Source: Rotaria sp. Silwood1 (taxonomy: Eukaryota > Rotifera > Eurotatoria > Philodinida > Philodinidae). From it: a stretch of 64,000 bases of DNA. Of this stretch, positions 45,060 to 56,514 are shown in pieces. The notes beneath the pieces were generated by a model. That model did no database searches. It was not told the DNA's origin and worked only from the letters and a program-made list of their open reading frames with translations. The stretch covers positions 197,094 to 261,093 of the forward strand of contig CAJNOP010000077.1 of NCBI GenBank assembly GCA_905250075.1, written 5' to 3'. How positions within the stretch are numbered: position 1 is the stretch's first letter; the number at the start of each line of letters is the position of its first letter. A program made the translations under genes and the position numbers.

Positions 45060-47576
45060 TCATCTAATCAAATGACTAGTAATAAATACTACCGGTAATT
45101 GGTTTATCGGCGATGAAGATCGGTTGCGTCTTTTTGCCGGGCTTGACATTGATGCAGTGGGACTATTGTCCTCTGGTTGGTGTTCATCATCAGTTTGAGA
45201 GGCTTGTCGTTTTCCCGAGTTGCTTAGTTTCTTTTGGAGTTTTTCTAAAAATAGAACTTATCTTTTGCCTCCTTTGTTATTTCGAGTATTGCTTACTTTC
45301 ACTGATGATCTTCGTTTTACACTCGATATCCGTCAAATGCCATGTCTCATTCTGTTTGATCATCAACTGACAACCAATATGGCATGATGTCAAATCGTAA
45401 TCTTCTATAAATTTCTTGGCTTTTGCCGCATTGGTCATTTTTTTCTCATTGGTTAGCGTATCTTAAACGTAGAAACGTAAAAGAAGACTTGTATAGGTAA
45501 CATGAACTCAAGATAAATACATTTCTCAGTTAGATTATTTGTAAATAATGGACCATATGGTATCAGTTCATAAGTGTAATCATCGCGTTTCATATCAATG
45601 ATCGAAAGGTGAGACAATCTAGTATGCAATAAAAAGTCATTGGGTATTCAAAGATGTCTTCTAAACGATACCAGCGGTATGTCTGTTCTACCTCTCAAGA
45701 TTTCACCTGAATATAATAGATAGGGCAGGATAAAATGAGTCTCTCGGTATTTCTTGAATACTTTTTTTATTGTTCAATTTCTGGATTTGAATTTCTCTTC
45801 ACAAGACACATGATTCAATTCTCTGCAACACCTGTACCACAAAGTCTTCTTTTGCAAATTAAGCAAAAGAATGGTATGTGTAAGTGTGGGTGTGGGTGTG
45901 AGCATGAGTGCATGGGTGGACGTTGATTTTATTGGAGAGAAGATTTTCACCTACACATAACATCTATCTGCACATCTACACCTACACCCACATCCACAAC
46001 CGCAAGCCTAGAGCATGAAAACTGAACAAATTATTTAAGAAACCGAGATGCTTATTTATTCTGTCACATCTGTTATTTTCGAATAGTATTTCAATCATTA
46101 AAATACTTTGTGTTCAATACAGAATTCAATTAATTCTATTCCAGTACTTGAGAGAAAAAATTATTCACTTACTTTTTAACACCTTTGAGAATTTCTCCTC
46201 GAGTTAACGGGATGCAAACAGATGCATTACCATTTTGATATACATCTTCATCATGATACTCCAGATGACTCGTATGAATAAGATGCATTTTCTTTGGATT
46301 ATTATCAGAAGTGATCAATGTAAGTTGTAGATAAAAAGATTGATCGCTATTCAACGAACATTCTTTTATACCCGGTAACTGAAGAAATGAACGAGAGGTG
46401 ATTTACGGGAAAAACATACGATGAATACATACATTAACTTCCATCGGTTTGATACGAGATTGTTCGACTTGACGCTTACCATCACTTGGATAACGTCGAC
46501 GCCGATATCTTGGCGGTTCTCTTTTGACAGTCATTAATCGATTACGACCGCAAATAGACTTGTCAGTGGCGATCAAATCCATTTTGTCCATTTCAGACTG
46601 AAGCACTTGGTCTTGTTCAAGTTGTAACTAAAATGAAATTCGTACATAAGTTGAAGGGTAGGAGTGTGAATGTGGATGTAGGCGCGTGGTTGTGGGTGTG
46701 TGAGTTTGGTGTGGGTATGAGTGTGCGTGGATGTGATTGGTGTTGGTATGGTAGTGGAACTTATGTTGACTCAGACGCACACTTACGCCCAAACCCACAC
46801 CCGTAATCAAACCCTAATCCACACACTCACACCCACGCCTGCTAACAGGTTTATTGCATCTTAAGTAGAGTCAACAAACCTCATTTTCAGTTTCATTAGC
46901 GATCCGTGCTTGAGTAGTATCCTCCAGTGATTCTTCACCATTGAAAACGACCCGATCACTTTGATGAGCATTGTCGTCTTGAAAAAAAAATGATTTACAG
47001 TCGATCTAAGGTAACAGAATAAGTCATAGTAAAAACCTGGTTTCAGAAGTGAAACGTCGATTGTATTGGTTGCATAGCCTGACAATAATGAAAACGGTGA
47101 TTGCAAAGGTTGGCCTAAATATTGAACTTTAGAGTTAGCGAGTAATAAAAAATTGTAAAGATTACCGAAATTGGTCGACTCTGGAAGCACTTCATATAAA
47201 TTTGAATCAAATGACAATGCAATTGGCTCAGCCGACGATTGGAAGTTTCTCAGAGGTAAGAACTGATTCGTGGTTCCGAGAATTGAAGGTTCCAATCGGT
47301 CAGTATCTGATACAAAAAAAAAATTAACTACTGCTATCTAGGGCCTATTTGAAATGCTTCCATCTACCATGGGTGGTAAGATTGAGGTTGTAATATGAGC
47401 TATGAAATTCATTTATTACATTTAAAACCAAATCTTCAATATGGGAATTACACGGAGTTGTACTGTGTGAACCGGTAGACTCTACAGTTTGTCATGAGAA
47501 AAATGAAGAAGTTAATTATTGAAACACTCGTTGAAAAAGTAGACTCACCTCCACCAAGTTCATCGAAAATGTCCAT
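45060..47576 (-). CDS. Multi-exon probable transcription factor, Rel-homology-like region
   Basis: Start ATG 47576 (MDIFDELGG). Exons: 47576-47549, 47481-47368, 47306-47166, 47114-47037, 46977-46880, 46627-46433, 46378-46173, about 45692-45521, 45461-45297, 45244-45060 (TGA). Exons 1-7 join in consistent phase; the junction between exons 7 and 8 is not settled. Exons 6-7 read PPRYRRRRYPSDGKR, then LPGIKECSLNS, FYLQLTLITSD, HLIHTSHL, VCIPLTRGEILKG. This pattern (Arg-rich Y-x-S-E/D-G loop, then beta strands with an H-x-H-like site) recalls the Rel/NFAT DNA-binding region but is divergent. The last exon carries a basic nuclear-localisation-like SPAKRRNRSSSP. Introns 5 and 7 each hold a telomere-like block (46656-46839, 45874-46003). 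Gene structure is strong; the family call is tentative. Confidence 0.55.
45874..46003. repeat. Telomere-like inverted block K (intronic)
   Basis: G-rich arm GTATGTGTAAGTGTGGGTG and onward, AT-rich spacer, C-rich arm with CACCTACACCCACATCCACA. It lies in intron 7 of the 45060-47576 gene. Confidence 0.8.
46656..46839. repeat. Telomere-like inverted block L (intronic)
   Basis: G-rich arm (GGGTAGGAGTGTGAATGTGG; GGTTGTGGGTGTGTG), spacer near 46755-46775, C-rich arm to 46839 (CGCCCAAACCCACACCCG; CACACTCACACCCACGCC). It fills most of the 252-nt intron 5 (46879-46628). Confidence 0.82.
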
Positions 47577-48271
47577 CGTTTGAAAAAGTGCAACTTTTCT
47601 GAAGCAAAAATGAAATTTTCCAACATAAAATTTTCATCCTAAGCTTTTGAAGACAGACTTTTTTTTATAAAAAAGCTGAAATGTGGGAATAACATATCAT
47701 TTCAAAAGTACTGCCCACCACAATTGTCATACTCGTACTTACTCCCAAGGTAGAAAAAGATGATTTTGAGATAGAAAGAGAAATAAGACACTCGAAGAAT
47801 CTACATTAATCAACTGCAAGAATTTTGTTTCTACAAGAATTTTCAAACCGTATATGCATGGGTTTCGTGTCCTCAAAAGGCTAACTAGTGGCTCACGAAG
47901 TAAAGCATAATAATAAATGAATGATGGCGAAGGCACCCTCTTCGACTACGAAACTTTTTCCCAGTCGTGACTTATCAAAAAGTTAAAAATAGCAGTAGCT
48001 CATTCGCTTTTTCTCTTTTGCGCGGCGAATGATGTTTGGCCAACAAAAATTCAACTACATTCGTATCAGAAAAGAGAACATAAAGGGTGCCACTAAGTCA
48101 ACATACGGACATTTTCTTTTATTGTAAGTGAAAAAGAAAAGGAATTATATTTAATTGAGCAGTAAAATAATTTAAATGAGCAATAATTTATTTAAATTAA
48201 AGGTAAATTTTATAAAAAAAAAGGCAATATAGATTCATTTTGTTATGGCACATTTCAAAGATGTGCTATAA

Positions 48272-48333
48272 GAGAGGGTGTGAGTGTGACTGTGGATGGA
48301 TAAAGAGATACTTCATTCACACCCACACTCTTT
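48272..48333. repeat. Telomere-like inverted block M
   Basis: GAGAGGGTGTGAGTGTGACT, spacer about 48301-48314, then TTCACACCCACACTCTTT. Confidence 0.75.
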
Positions 48334-48898
48334 ACATATATATTCATTTTCATGACAATGCTCTTGATTCATCTGAAGCTAAACGAGAAATCATTGTCGA
48401 TTTGTGTGTGACTCTAAGAGAGATAGTCGTGGCAAATGTGAAGAAAAGTTTGTAACTGCTGAGTACCCTCAAATGTTTGTGGAATATTTTGTAAACCTAC
48501 GTAGTTTTTCTGGTTAATTGGTGTTCTGACAAGTCATTCTCAAGATTCATCAATCATCAGTAATTTATTTGAAGATACTGTACCATGTTCGGCTGCAGAT
48601 GGATCATGTCCGAACAAAATGTTGCATTGGGTAGGAAACATTGATCTAGTCTGGGATAAAAAGACAAATGTTTGAAATAACAAATGACAAGAAAAGATGA
48701 AGAAGATTCATCTGAATCTGAAGATGAGAGATGGAATTTACCAACATCTGAATTGTTTTGCGGCCGATGTTGATTAGAGTGAGAGATCGAATGCAAAAAA
48801 CAGTCCCAAATGATATCATCGCATAGGACAAGCTTGACGTATCATTATCTTATTGGCCTAAAGGAACGTAAGAAATTCAAGAGAATCCTGGAAGAAAG

Positions 48899-48970
48899 GT
48901 GTGGGTGTGGGTTAGTGAGTGTGCTTGTGGATATCAGTCTTCTTTTAAAGTGCACCTACACCCACACCCC
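48899..48970. repeat. Telomere-like inverted block N
   Basis: GTGTGGGTGTGGGTTAGTGA arm, spacer ATATCAGTCTTCTTTTAAAG, then GCACCTACACCCACACCCC. Confidence 0.78.
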
Positions 48971-50713
48971 GAAAGGAAACAAGTCATTGGTTAGCTGTAG
49001 TTGACTTTCAGTTTTTTTCTTCTACACATTCATTGACTATTCATTACTATCTAAAACCAGAATCAAACTGATTTAACATTTTTGCTCTGAATAGTCAAAA
49101 GATTCTATTATGTATGAATTGATTCGATTCCTAGAGCGAATCTAATTCACTAGACAGAGATTATTCTTGAGATTGATTATTTTATCACAATGAAGTCCGT
49201 ATGTAAATCGATATAGGGCTGTAAAACATGGAAGTCAAGTGATGTATCAAAGGAAAAAGTGTTCAAAAGACATCAATGCCAATCAATTCGATTTTTCTGC
49301 AGATCGCTATCGAATATTATTTTGTTTTTTTTAATTTCTGTTTTCATACCCGGACAGTCATTGTTCAATAATTCATCACTGAGGTTAGACTGAAATAAAC
49401 ATGATAAGTTGACTGTGTGCATATTGACGAAGATTAGGTGCTCTTCACATTGCATGAATCATTTGAGCACACCACGCCATATTACTTGCTATGCATACGT
49501 TCTCTCAATTCTGTTCCGCGAAAAAGACAATGTATTTGCACAAGACATACTTGAGTGTTTGCTTTCATTTGCGCAAAAAGAATTTGTTACGCAGTGGACG
49601 AATGACGCAGTTTATTTAGTGATAGTAGTTGGTTTTTTCCAACTTTCCAAAGAGACAGAACACAGTCAATACTCATCTGAAGTGAAGCTGAATCAGTATG
49701 TGTTGACAATAATGTGATGGTGTTGCCAGTGCTGTTGCGAAAGTACGCAGCTTGAAATACTGTCGTACAGAGTAACGGATCAGAATACTGGTGAAAAGCA
49801 TTTACCAACAAACAGAATACTGTTTAATTAAAGTTTCTGTTTATCAGAGATTCTGTTGACATCTTGCCTAAGATTGGACCAGTGAAAAAGCAAATAGTGA
49901 CATAGGATTGAGTAGAGATGTTTAGAGAAATAACAGAAGCAGAGAAGTATCGAACAAAGCCAACGAACAAAAACCATCAATATTGCTTTAATGAAGAGAC
50001 TAGTGTAATGCATGTTAAAGATTGATATCTAAGACTTCATACACATTGTTAACGACACTTATGTTAACATTTTTTGTAATTTTTAACTGTTAATTTCTTT
50101 TCTCTTAAAAAATCTACCTATTTTTAACAGTTAATAACCCTGAAAAGTGTTAAAATTCAATTCTTAATAAGGCTTGAAGTTGACGTATCTTTTAACGGTG
50201 TTAAGACACGAAAACAATTCGTTGGGCGCTTCAGTCATCGCAAGACATACAAATCTGCGGAATATCTCATTTTTCTCAGAATTGAAAGCTCTATTCATCC
50301 ATGTGACAAAAAAATTTTGCATAAGCTCGGACTTTGAGACGTTTTCTACAAAACCCAGACAATCAACATTTCCTATCTCAGAAGCCCTACATTAGGGACA
50401 AATTACTTTTCTTCTAAGTATAGTATTTTCAATGTGCTTTCATTTAAAACGACCCGCGTCTACTGATAAGCGGGATGAGATCCGGTGTGGGCTTCACAGG
50501 ATAGATAAAAATGACAGGAAAAGGGGAGAATATCAATACTTTTGCTGGGCGAGTAAAACGTCAATAAATTTTTTTGCAACACTTACAGAGTTGTAGTTTT
50601 CACCAACAAATTTACCACAACGAGCTCTACACAACCCATGCTATTTCGTCGCTGACGCTCAGGATCGATGTAATAGTAGTACGTTCGTGATGAATCACTC
50701 GAATACAGTATTA

Positions 50714-50824
50714 GAGGATGTGGGTGTTACACAACAGAATACCACCATTCACAAACCCGCACCCGACCCACCCACACCCACATCAACATCCACATCCAAA
50801 TTCACACCCACACACTCACACCCC
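50714..50824. repeat. Telomere-like inverted block O
   Basis: Very short G-rich arm (GAGGATGTGGGTGTT), then after about 25 nt a long C-rich arm (CCCACCCACACCCACATC; CACACCCACACACTCACACC). Strongly unequal arms. Confidence 0.75.
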
Positions 50825-52118
50825 TTAAAACTTTAGCTGTTTTTTATTTTTTCATTTTATGTTACACATTTGTTCATCCATCTTTATTCTCAATATAGAT
50901 TTTTTTCATCTGAATCTAGAAAAGACATATTAAAATGACGTATTCATAATATATTAAAATGACATTTTTTAAGTTGCGTAACAGATGCAATAAGTTGAAA
51001 CTATCTATCATACTTAAATTATATAAAAATGTTTATTAGATACTCATGCATTTAAAAGGGCAATCTTCCCAAAACTGAAAAACTTTAAAAAAAAACCAAC
51101 GAAAATCTCTATAACAACACGGTAGAAGGTTGAAAATTTCCTCCACAAGTCTTTTAAAATTTGGTCTGCTTCTGAAAAGTCATATATATTTTGAGTGAGG
51201 AAACTTCGCCACATCTTCCTATGAGAAAAACTCAACCTGGATTATTTTTCAACAAAAATGAATTGTCTGATAGAGAACTCTTAGTATAAGACAGTTCAAT
51301 TGTTATTTTAAACTTAAGTTTAGCATGGCTTTTGAATTGTAGATACTTAAATAAAATTAATCTTTGCGTATACCAATGTCGGCTAAACCAAGAAAAATTA
51401 TGTCTTTCTTTCAAAAGAAAAAGCAAAAGATCAACAATAGTTTTGAGCAAAGTTCACCTGCTGGTCAATGTTATCAATCGAATAAAAACATACTTGCACT
51501 GTGCACTGACTCAACAACATTTTAACCATGTTATTATTCTTCATATTCATAAAGAAAAATTAGATTTACTTGATTTGAACAGCATCTGTTTTTGATTTTA
51601 TTTTCAAAAATCAAAACAGAACAGAAAACTTGGTGCTCAATAGTTTTACTTCTTCTTAGACTGTTTTGTTTGGAAACAATAAAGTATTAGAGGTATCACG
51701 TTTATACAGAATTAAAATCTAGTAAGAGAACATCTAACGCTAACTCTTGTAAACAAATAAAGAACATCACTTGTCAACCCACTTCTCGACCTGGTGTAAC
51801 TGAAAAGATAAGCCTACCCTAGACTGAAATCGTTTTGCCGCCTATGTGTGATGTATATGGTCTCATCAGAAGTAATTCAGGGTTTTGTTTTCCATAAAAG
51901 TATATTTAAAAAGAAAATCTTCATGTGTATTAAAAAATTCATTTCAGATTTTAATCGTCGAAAAACTGTTAAACAGCGAGCTTTGGAAACGCAATAAAAC
52001 GTTTCGTACCTTTACTTAGCTAACAATATATGAGGTCTAAATTTTTACATATGCTACATGACTTAAGAACATTTTTTTTTCTAAAATAAATATTAATTTG
52101 GATTGTTGAAGAGTCAGC

Positions 52119-52690
52119 ATGTGTTGTGCAGGATGTATTATGTGTTGTAAGAAATCTTGTACGTGACAAGCGAATTGTTTATTGTGACGGTGCATGCAAA
52201 ATAGCATGTGCTATTGATGTTACAAAAGAAGCAAATCAGGTTCGAATATATATTTTTATCAAATTCATTTTTATAGAATTCATTTGTGGGCATAGATGTG
52301 AGTATGGGGAGTGAGTATGCGTATGCATATCTATACCCTCATCTTCAATCTGATGCACGCCTAACTAAACATTCATACTGTCCACACCTATAAACTAACA
52401 GCTTCACCCATACCCACACCGACACATCCACTCTCATCTGAAATCTCACTCACGCCCAATTAAACACCCACACCCAAGATAATGTTGGATATCACTTAGA
52501 ACTCATTGATTCTGCTTTAATCTCGAGATATATCCACCGATCAGGAAATCGAAAATCAAGACAAACAAGTAGGATTCAGTGTTTGGAGGATCCACATTGA
52601 AATTGTATGTGCCAATCTTTCTAATTTCACCGGTGATGTTGTGCGTGTTAGTGTGTGTATGAAGAATCCAGAAATTCGAAACTTAGGGTA
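52119..52690 (+). pseudogene. Small Cys-rich gene with frame break
   Basis: From ATG 52119: MCCAGCIMCCKKSCT, then TGA at 52164-52166. Coding resumes one frame away with RDKRIVYCDGACKIACAIDV to about 52239, where a donor-like GGTTCG follows. Beyond block P (52286-52475) a further open stretch (ISTDQEIENQDKQVGFSVWR, HIEIVCANLSNFTGDVVRVS) runs to a donor-like GGTATGT near 52690. Cys spacing suggests a small disulfide- or metal-binding protein. The frame change between the first two pieces has no room for an intron, so it is a 1-nt indel or a sequence error. Family not recognised. Confidence 0.4.
52286..52475. repeat. Telomere-like inverted block P
   Basis: The most degenerate block: GTGGGCATAGATGTGAGTAT and onward, then a long eroded C-rich part with CACCCATACCCACACCGACA and ending ACACCCACACCC. 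It lies between two coding-like stretches of the Cys-rich gene, probably in an intron. Confidence 0.65.
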
Positions 52691-53035
52691 TGTATGTGTT
52701 GACCTTTTATTCATCTATATCCCAGATCTATTCTTTTCGACACAATCAGAAAGCTATCTGTGTGATTGCTATATTTTCAAGACACAGATTTGAGTGAAAG
52801 CACGAGAAATTCATTAACACAGTACAAATTTAATATGCATGATATGAATTTATGATTAGTATTCGTTCATCATTTGTCTTCGACTGCGAAAAACTAATGT
52901 CGATAGATTAGTTATTATAAGATGAAAATTTTGACTCATGCATTTTGAATAGTATGATAGCAGTTGAAAAGTAAAAACTAATTTAGTGCTATTCGGAGCC
53001 ACAATAATGTTTAATCAATTTATTATAGATAATTA
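52691..53035. other. Intergenic, nothing recognised
   Basis: AT-rich spacer separating the Cys-rich gene from the 3' end of the PERK gene. Confidence 0.4.
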
Positions 53036-56000
53036 TTACAACAAATTTTCGCCTTTAAGGATATTTTGATATGAATTATCTTGACGCAATTCACATGCTT
53101 TTGGACGATCATGTGGTGAATAAGCTAAAAGCCATCGAATTAAATCACACTTAAATAAAAATATGTTCAAAATATAGATAAAATACAAGAGAATTCATAT
53201 CTTACAATTAGTTGATTACATTCAAAATCAATTGGAAATATTGGTATTTGAAGACGAATATTTTCTAATGTTCTTATTCGTTCCATTTGAGTAGAAAATG
53301 GATATAGAAGTTCAAATAAAATAATTCCGATTGCATAAATATCTACTTTTTGATTATAAGATTGACGATTGATCTGTTCTGGACTCATATAAAGTGTTGT
53401 ACCACCAAATTCATCATTTTTAGTATGATCTATATTGTCAATATTATCTTCACCAAATGCAGATACAAGACCAAAATCACCAATTTTTACAATATTATCC
53501 ATAGAAAAAAGAATATTTGAAGGTTTTAAATCACGATGAATTAATTTTCTTGAATGAATATATTCAATACCATTGATTATTTGATTAAATATTGACCAAG
53601 CTTCACATTGATTTTTAATAGTTTGTTTTATTAATCGATTACGTAAAGATTCTGTTTGACATAATTCCATAACAAAATAAAAATAAGTTATTGAACAATC
53701 CGAACTTATTTTTTCAATAAAAGATTTTGATCGATTGGATATTATTTTATCATCATTATCTGATAATAATTCTTCATTCGATGAATTATATGAATGTTCA
53801 AATAATGATGAATTACTATCTTCATGAATCTGCGATAGATTTAATGAACGTTCAAATGTAAAATCAATTAATGGTGAAAGATAAGATGTAGAAGAAACAT
53901 TTTTTTCTTGTGATTGAATAATAACTGATTCATTATTATCATTTGATACTGCTGATGTAGAAAATATATTTAATGAATCTCTATTGACAAAAAAAAAAAA
54001 GAAAAACAACGAAGAATTTAAGAAAAAATGACTCGCTAAATACAAAAAGATTATACTTTGTAAATTCATTATTTGTCATTATTAAATTTTTATCTTTTTC
54101 ATCTTGCCATCCATTTGGTGGACTTTCATGCCAAGCATAATAATACTGTATTAAATTTGGATGATTTAATATAGCTAAACATCGAATTTCTTTCAATGCT
54201 CGTTCTTTACTCGATGATCTTCAGTGAAGAAAAAATAAAAAGTATTTTTCTATGTTTGAATATCATATTTCAAAAACAAAAACAAAAAAAAGTCGCACTT
54301 TTTTAATGGTACTCTTTTAATTGCTACACGTCGTTCATCTAATTTATTAATTGCTTCAAATACAACACCAAAACCACCACGTCCAAGAAATTGAACATGT
54401 TCATATTCAAGTATGTATCTATACGAAAAAAAAAGAAACGACATTTCTAGAAATTACAATGATGTTGTTCATACCGAGATTGAAATGTTAGTTCAGATAA
54501 TTGATGTTCAAAAGTGACATCATTATTCTTTGATATTATTAATGTCTGAGATTGTATATCTATGGGTTTTTGTTTATAATACCAAATAAGTATAATAATC
54601 AAAGTACAGAAACATAAACTTAATATATTAATCCAAAAAATCCATCTTGAATTATTATTAACATCTACTGATAATTCATATTTTTCTTCGTCTACTATGC
54701 TTTCATGTGAATCTAATAATTCTAAATATCCAACAGTATCCCATGATTCATCTTGTCGTACAACTAATGGATAATTATTTGTTAATTCAGAATTTATTGA
54801 TAAATGATGTTTTTGATTTGTTTTATACGAAAAAGAAAGTAATGGTCTTTTAATATTTGATGAACTACCAACTAGAATAAAAATAAATAAATAAATAAAT
54901 TTTACAAGAAAACAAATAAATAAATATTCATTAACTGGTATTTTTTCTTGCATTATAAATTAATTGACGTTGAATACGAGATGAAATAAGTATATAAGGA
55001 ATTGAATTAAATTTTCCCATAAAAGCAAGACGATGTGATAATTTTGTTTTTAATAGAGATTTCTCTTTTAATTGACCATTTTTTAATTCCCATACAGCAG
55101 CTATTGGATTATTTATTGATGATGTCCAAATCAAATGATTATTAGAATCAAACGCTAATATCAATCCAGTTTGTAATTGATATTCGAAAAATACTTTAGA
55201 CATAGACATAACGAAAATATTTATTTATTATAAGAAATTCTATTTACCAGAATGTTTATTATAACTATTGATTTTGTCAACATCTTCATCAGATGATGGA
55301 ACATATAAATGTATTAATTGATGATTTGAAACACTAAATTGATAGGATAGAAAATAGTTTAATACGATTATAATCTTATGATAGGCTAACATTTATCTTC
55401 TACCTGAAATTCCATTTTTCATATCCACTTCGTAAACATCGTGCACGAACAGTTTGTTTTATTCGTTTAACAATAAGTATCGACGCCGAACATGTACTAT
55501 CAGATGTTGTTTGATCAATATCATCTTGTGAAAATGAATAAATCGTCTGAAGATTAAAAAAGAAATCAGGAGAGTTTTTTTTTTCTTCTTTTGTATATAT
55601 CATTATTTTTCTCTTTCTTACTTTTCCCGTATGTAAATCAAGGCCAATTGTATCAATATTTTTTCCACCTGTCATAATAAATTCATCATGAATTTGAAAT
55701 GATGTATTAAGTAAAGATTCAGCATCAAATGGTAATGGTTCCATATGTTCATGTTCATCATGTATTCCATAAAGACCACCAAGAAGTGATGGAACTAGAC
55801 GAATTGATTTTGAATTATGAGATATTTCAATTTTGCTGATTGTTGAATCTATTAAAGGTGAACCGATATTAGCTATCCATAATTGACGACCCTTTTGTTG
55901 AACATCAATTGCAGTTATTTTACCATCCAATGAAATTACATATAAGATATGACTAGAAAAAAAAAGCATAGAAATTGATTAATTAGTAAAACATTATTAA

Positions 56001-56514
56001 TAGTATTGTATTATATAGGTTGATATTGAATATATATATTATTTTCATCATAATAGGGTCACTTCTCTAAGAAAGTATCTAGAAAATGAAAAGATCCTCA
56101 AACGAACAACTATGTTTGATGCATATTCGTTACAAATTTGTCAAGTTTATAATAGTGAGTTACTGTTACTATCGATTGACACTAGGAAAGTCTAATCAAC
56201 CAATCTGTATATATTCTTTTTTTAATTAAAGAATTTTGACGATTTATTTACTTAAGATTCTCGATTTTTTTCCGTAATAAACTTGATGTTGGTTGAATAT
56301 CATGAGACTCAAACACAGCTATTGTTCTATCAGGATTGTCATTTTGTTGATAATAATTATTTATATTAATTTCAAGTGGTAATATATACAGATAGCATAA
56401 TGTTAATAAAATAACGATTAGTGATACAATTAAAATCCAGCATTTACGTCGAACAGAAAAAATCGAATTAGAAAATAAATACAAATTTTTAGCATTATTG
56501 ATATATTTATACAT
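53036..56514 (-). CDS. EIF2AK3: PERK, ER-resident eIF2-alpha kinase
   Basis: A type I membrane kinase that senses unfolded protein in the ER lumen and phosphorylates eIF2-alpha. Exons: 56514-56252, 55952-55404, 55333-55248, 55193-54936, 54871-54475, 54418-54299, 54218-54057, 53980-53206, 53149-53036; all junctions keep frame, giving 907 aa. A hydrophobic N-terminal segment precedes the luminal PQQ-like repeats ([25 protein letters not shown], typical of PERK). The transmembrane helix is 462-484. The kinase has GRGGFGVV (530-537), Lys552 in VAIK, a long Ser/Asn-rich insert between the lobes (typical of eIF2-alpha kinases), HRD with Asp762, DFG with Asp780 and [10 protein letters not shown]. 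Shorter than vertebrate PERK (about 1100 aa) mainly through shorter luminal and insert regions. The introns between coding exons, apart from the first (299 nt), are about 55-76 nt. The start ATG is the first in-frame Met with no upstream evidence; an extra 5' exon is possible. Confidence 0.92.

Larger units (their letters stand above)
47577..52118. other. Gene-poor region with three telomere-like blocks
   Basis: About 4.5 kb with short open frames only. A coding-like stretch after block M (48350-48455, DSSEAKREIIVDLCVTLREI) could be a remnant. Blocks M, N and O lie here. No RNA gene recognised. Confidence 0.45.

Noticed and set aside
48240-48455. 71-codon frame across block M
   Set aside because: The first part is repeat translation; the second part looks mildly coding but has no start of its own or partner, so it is only mentioned as a possible remnant.
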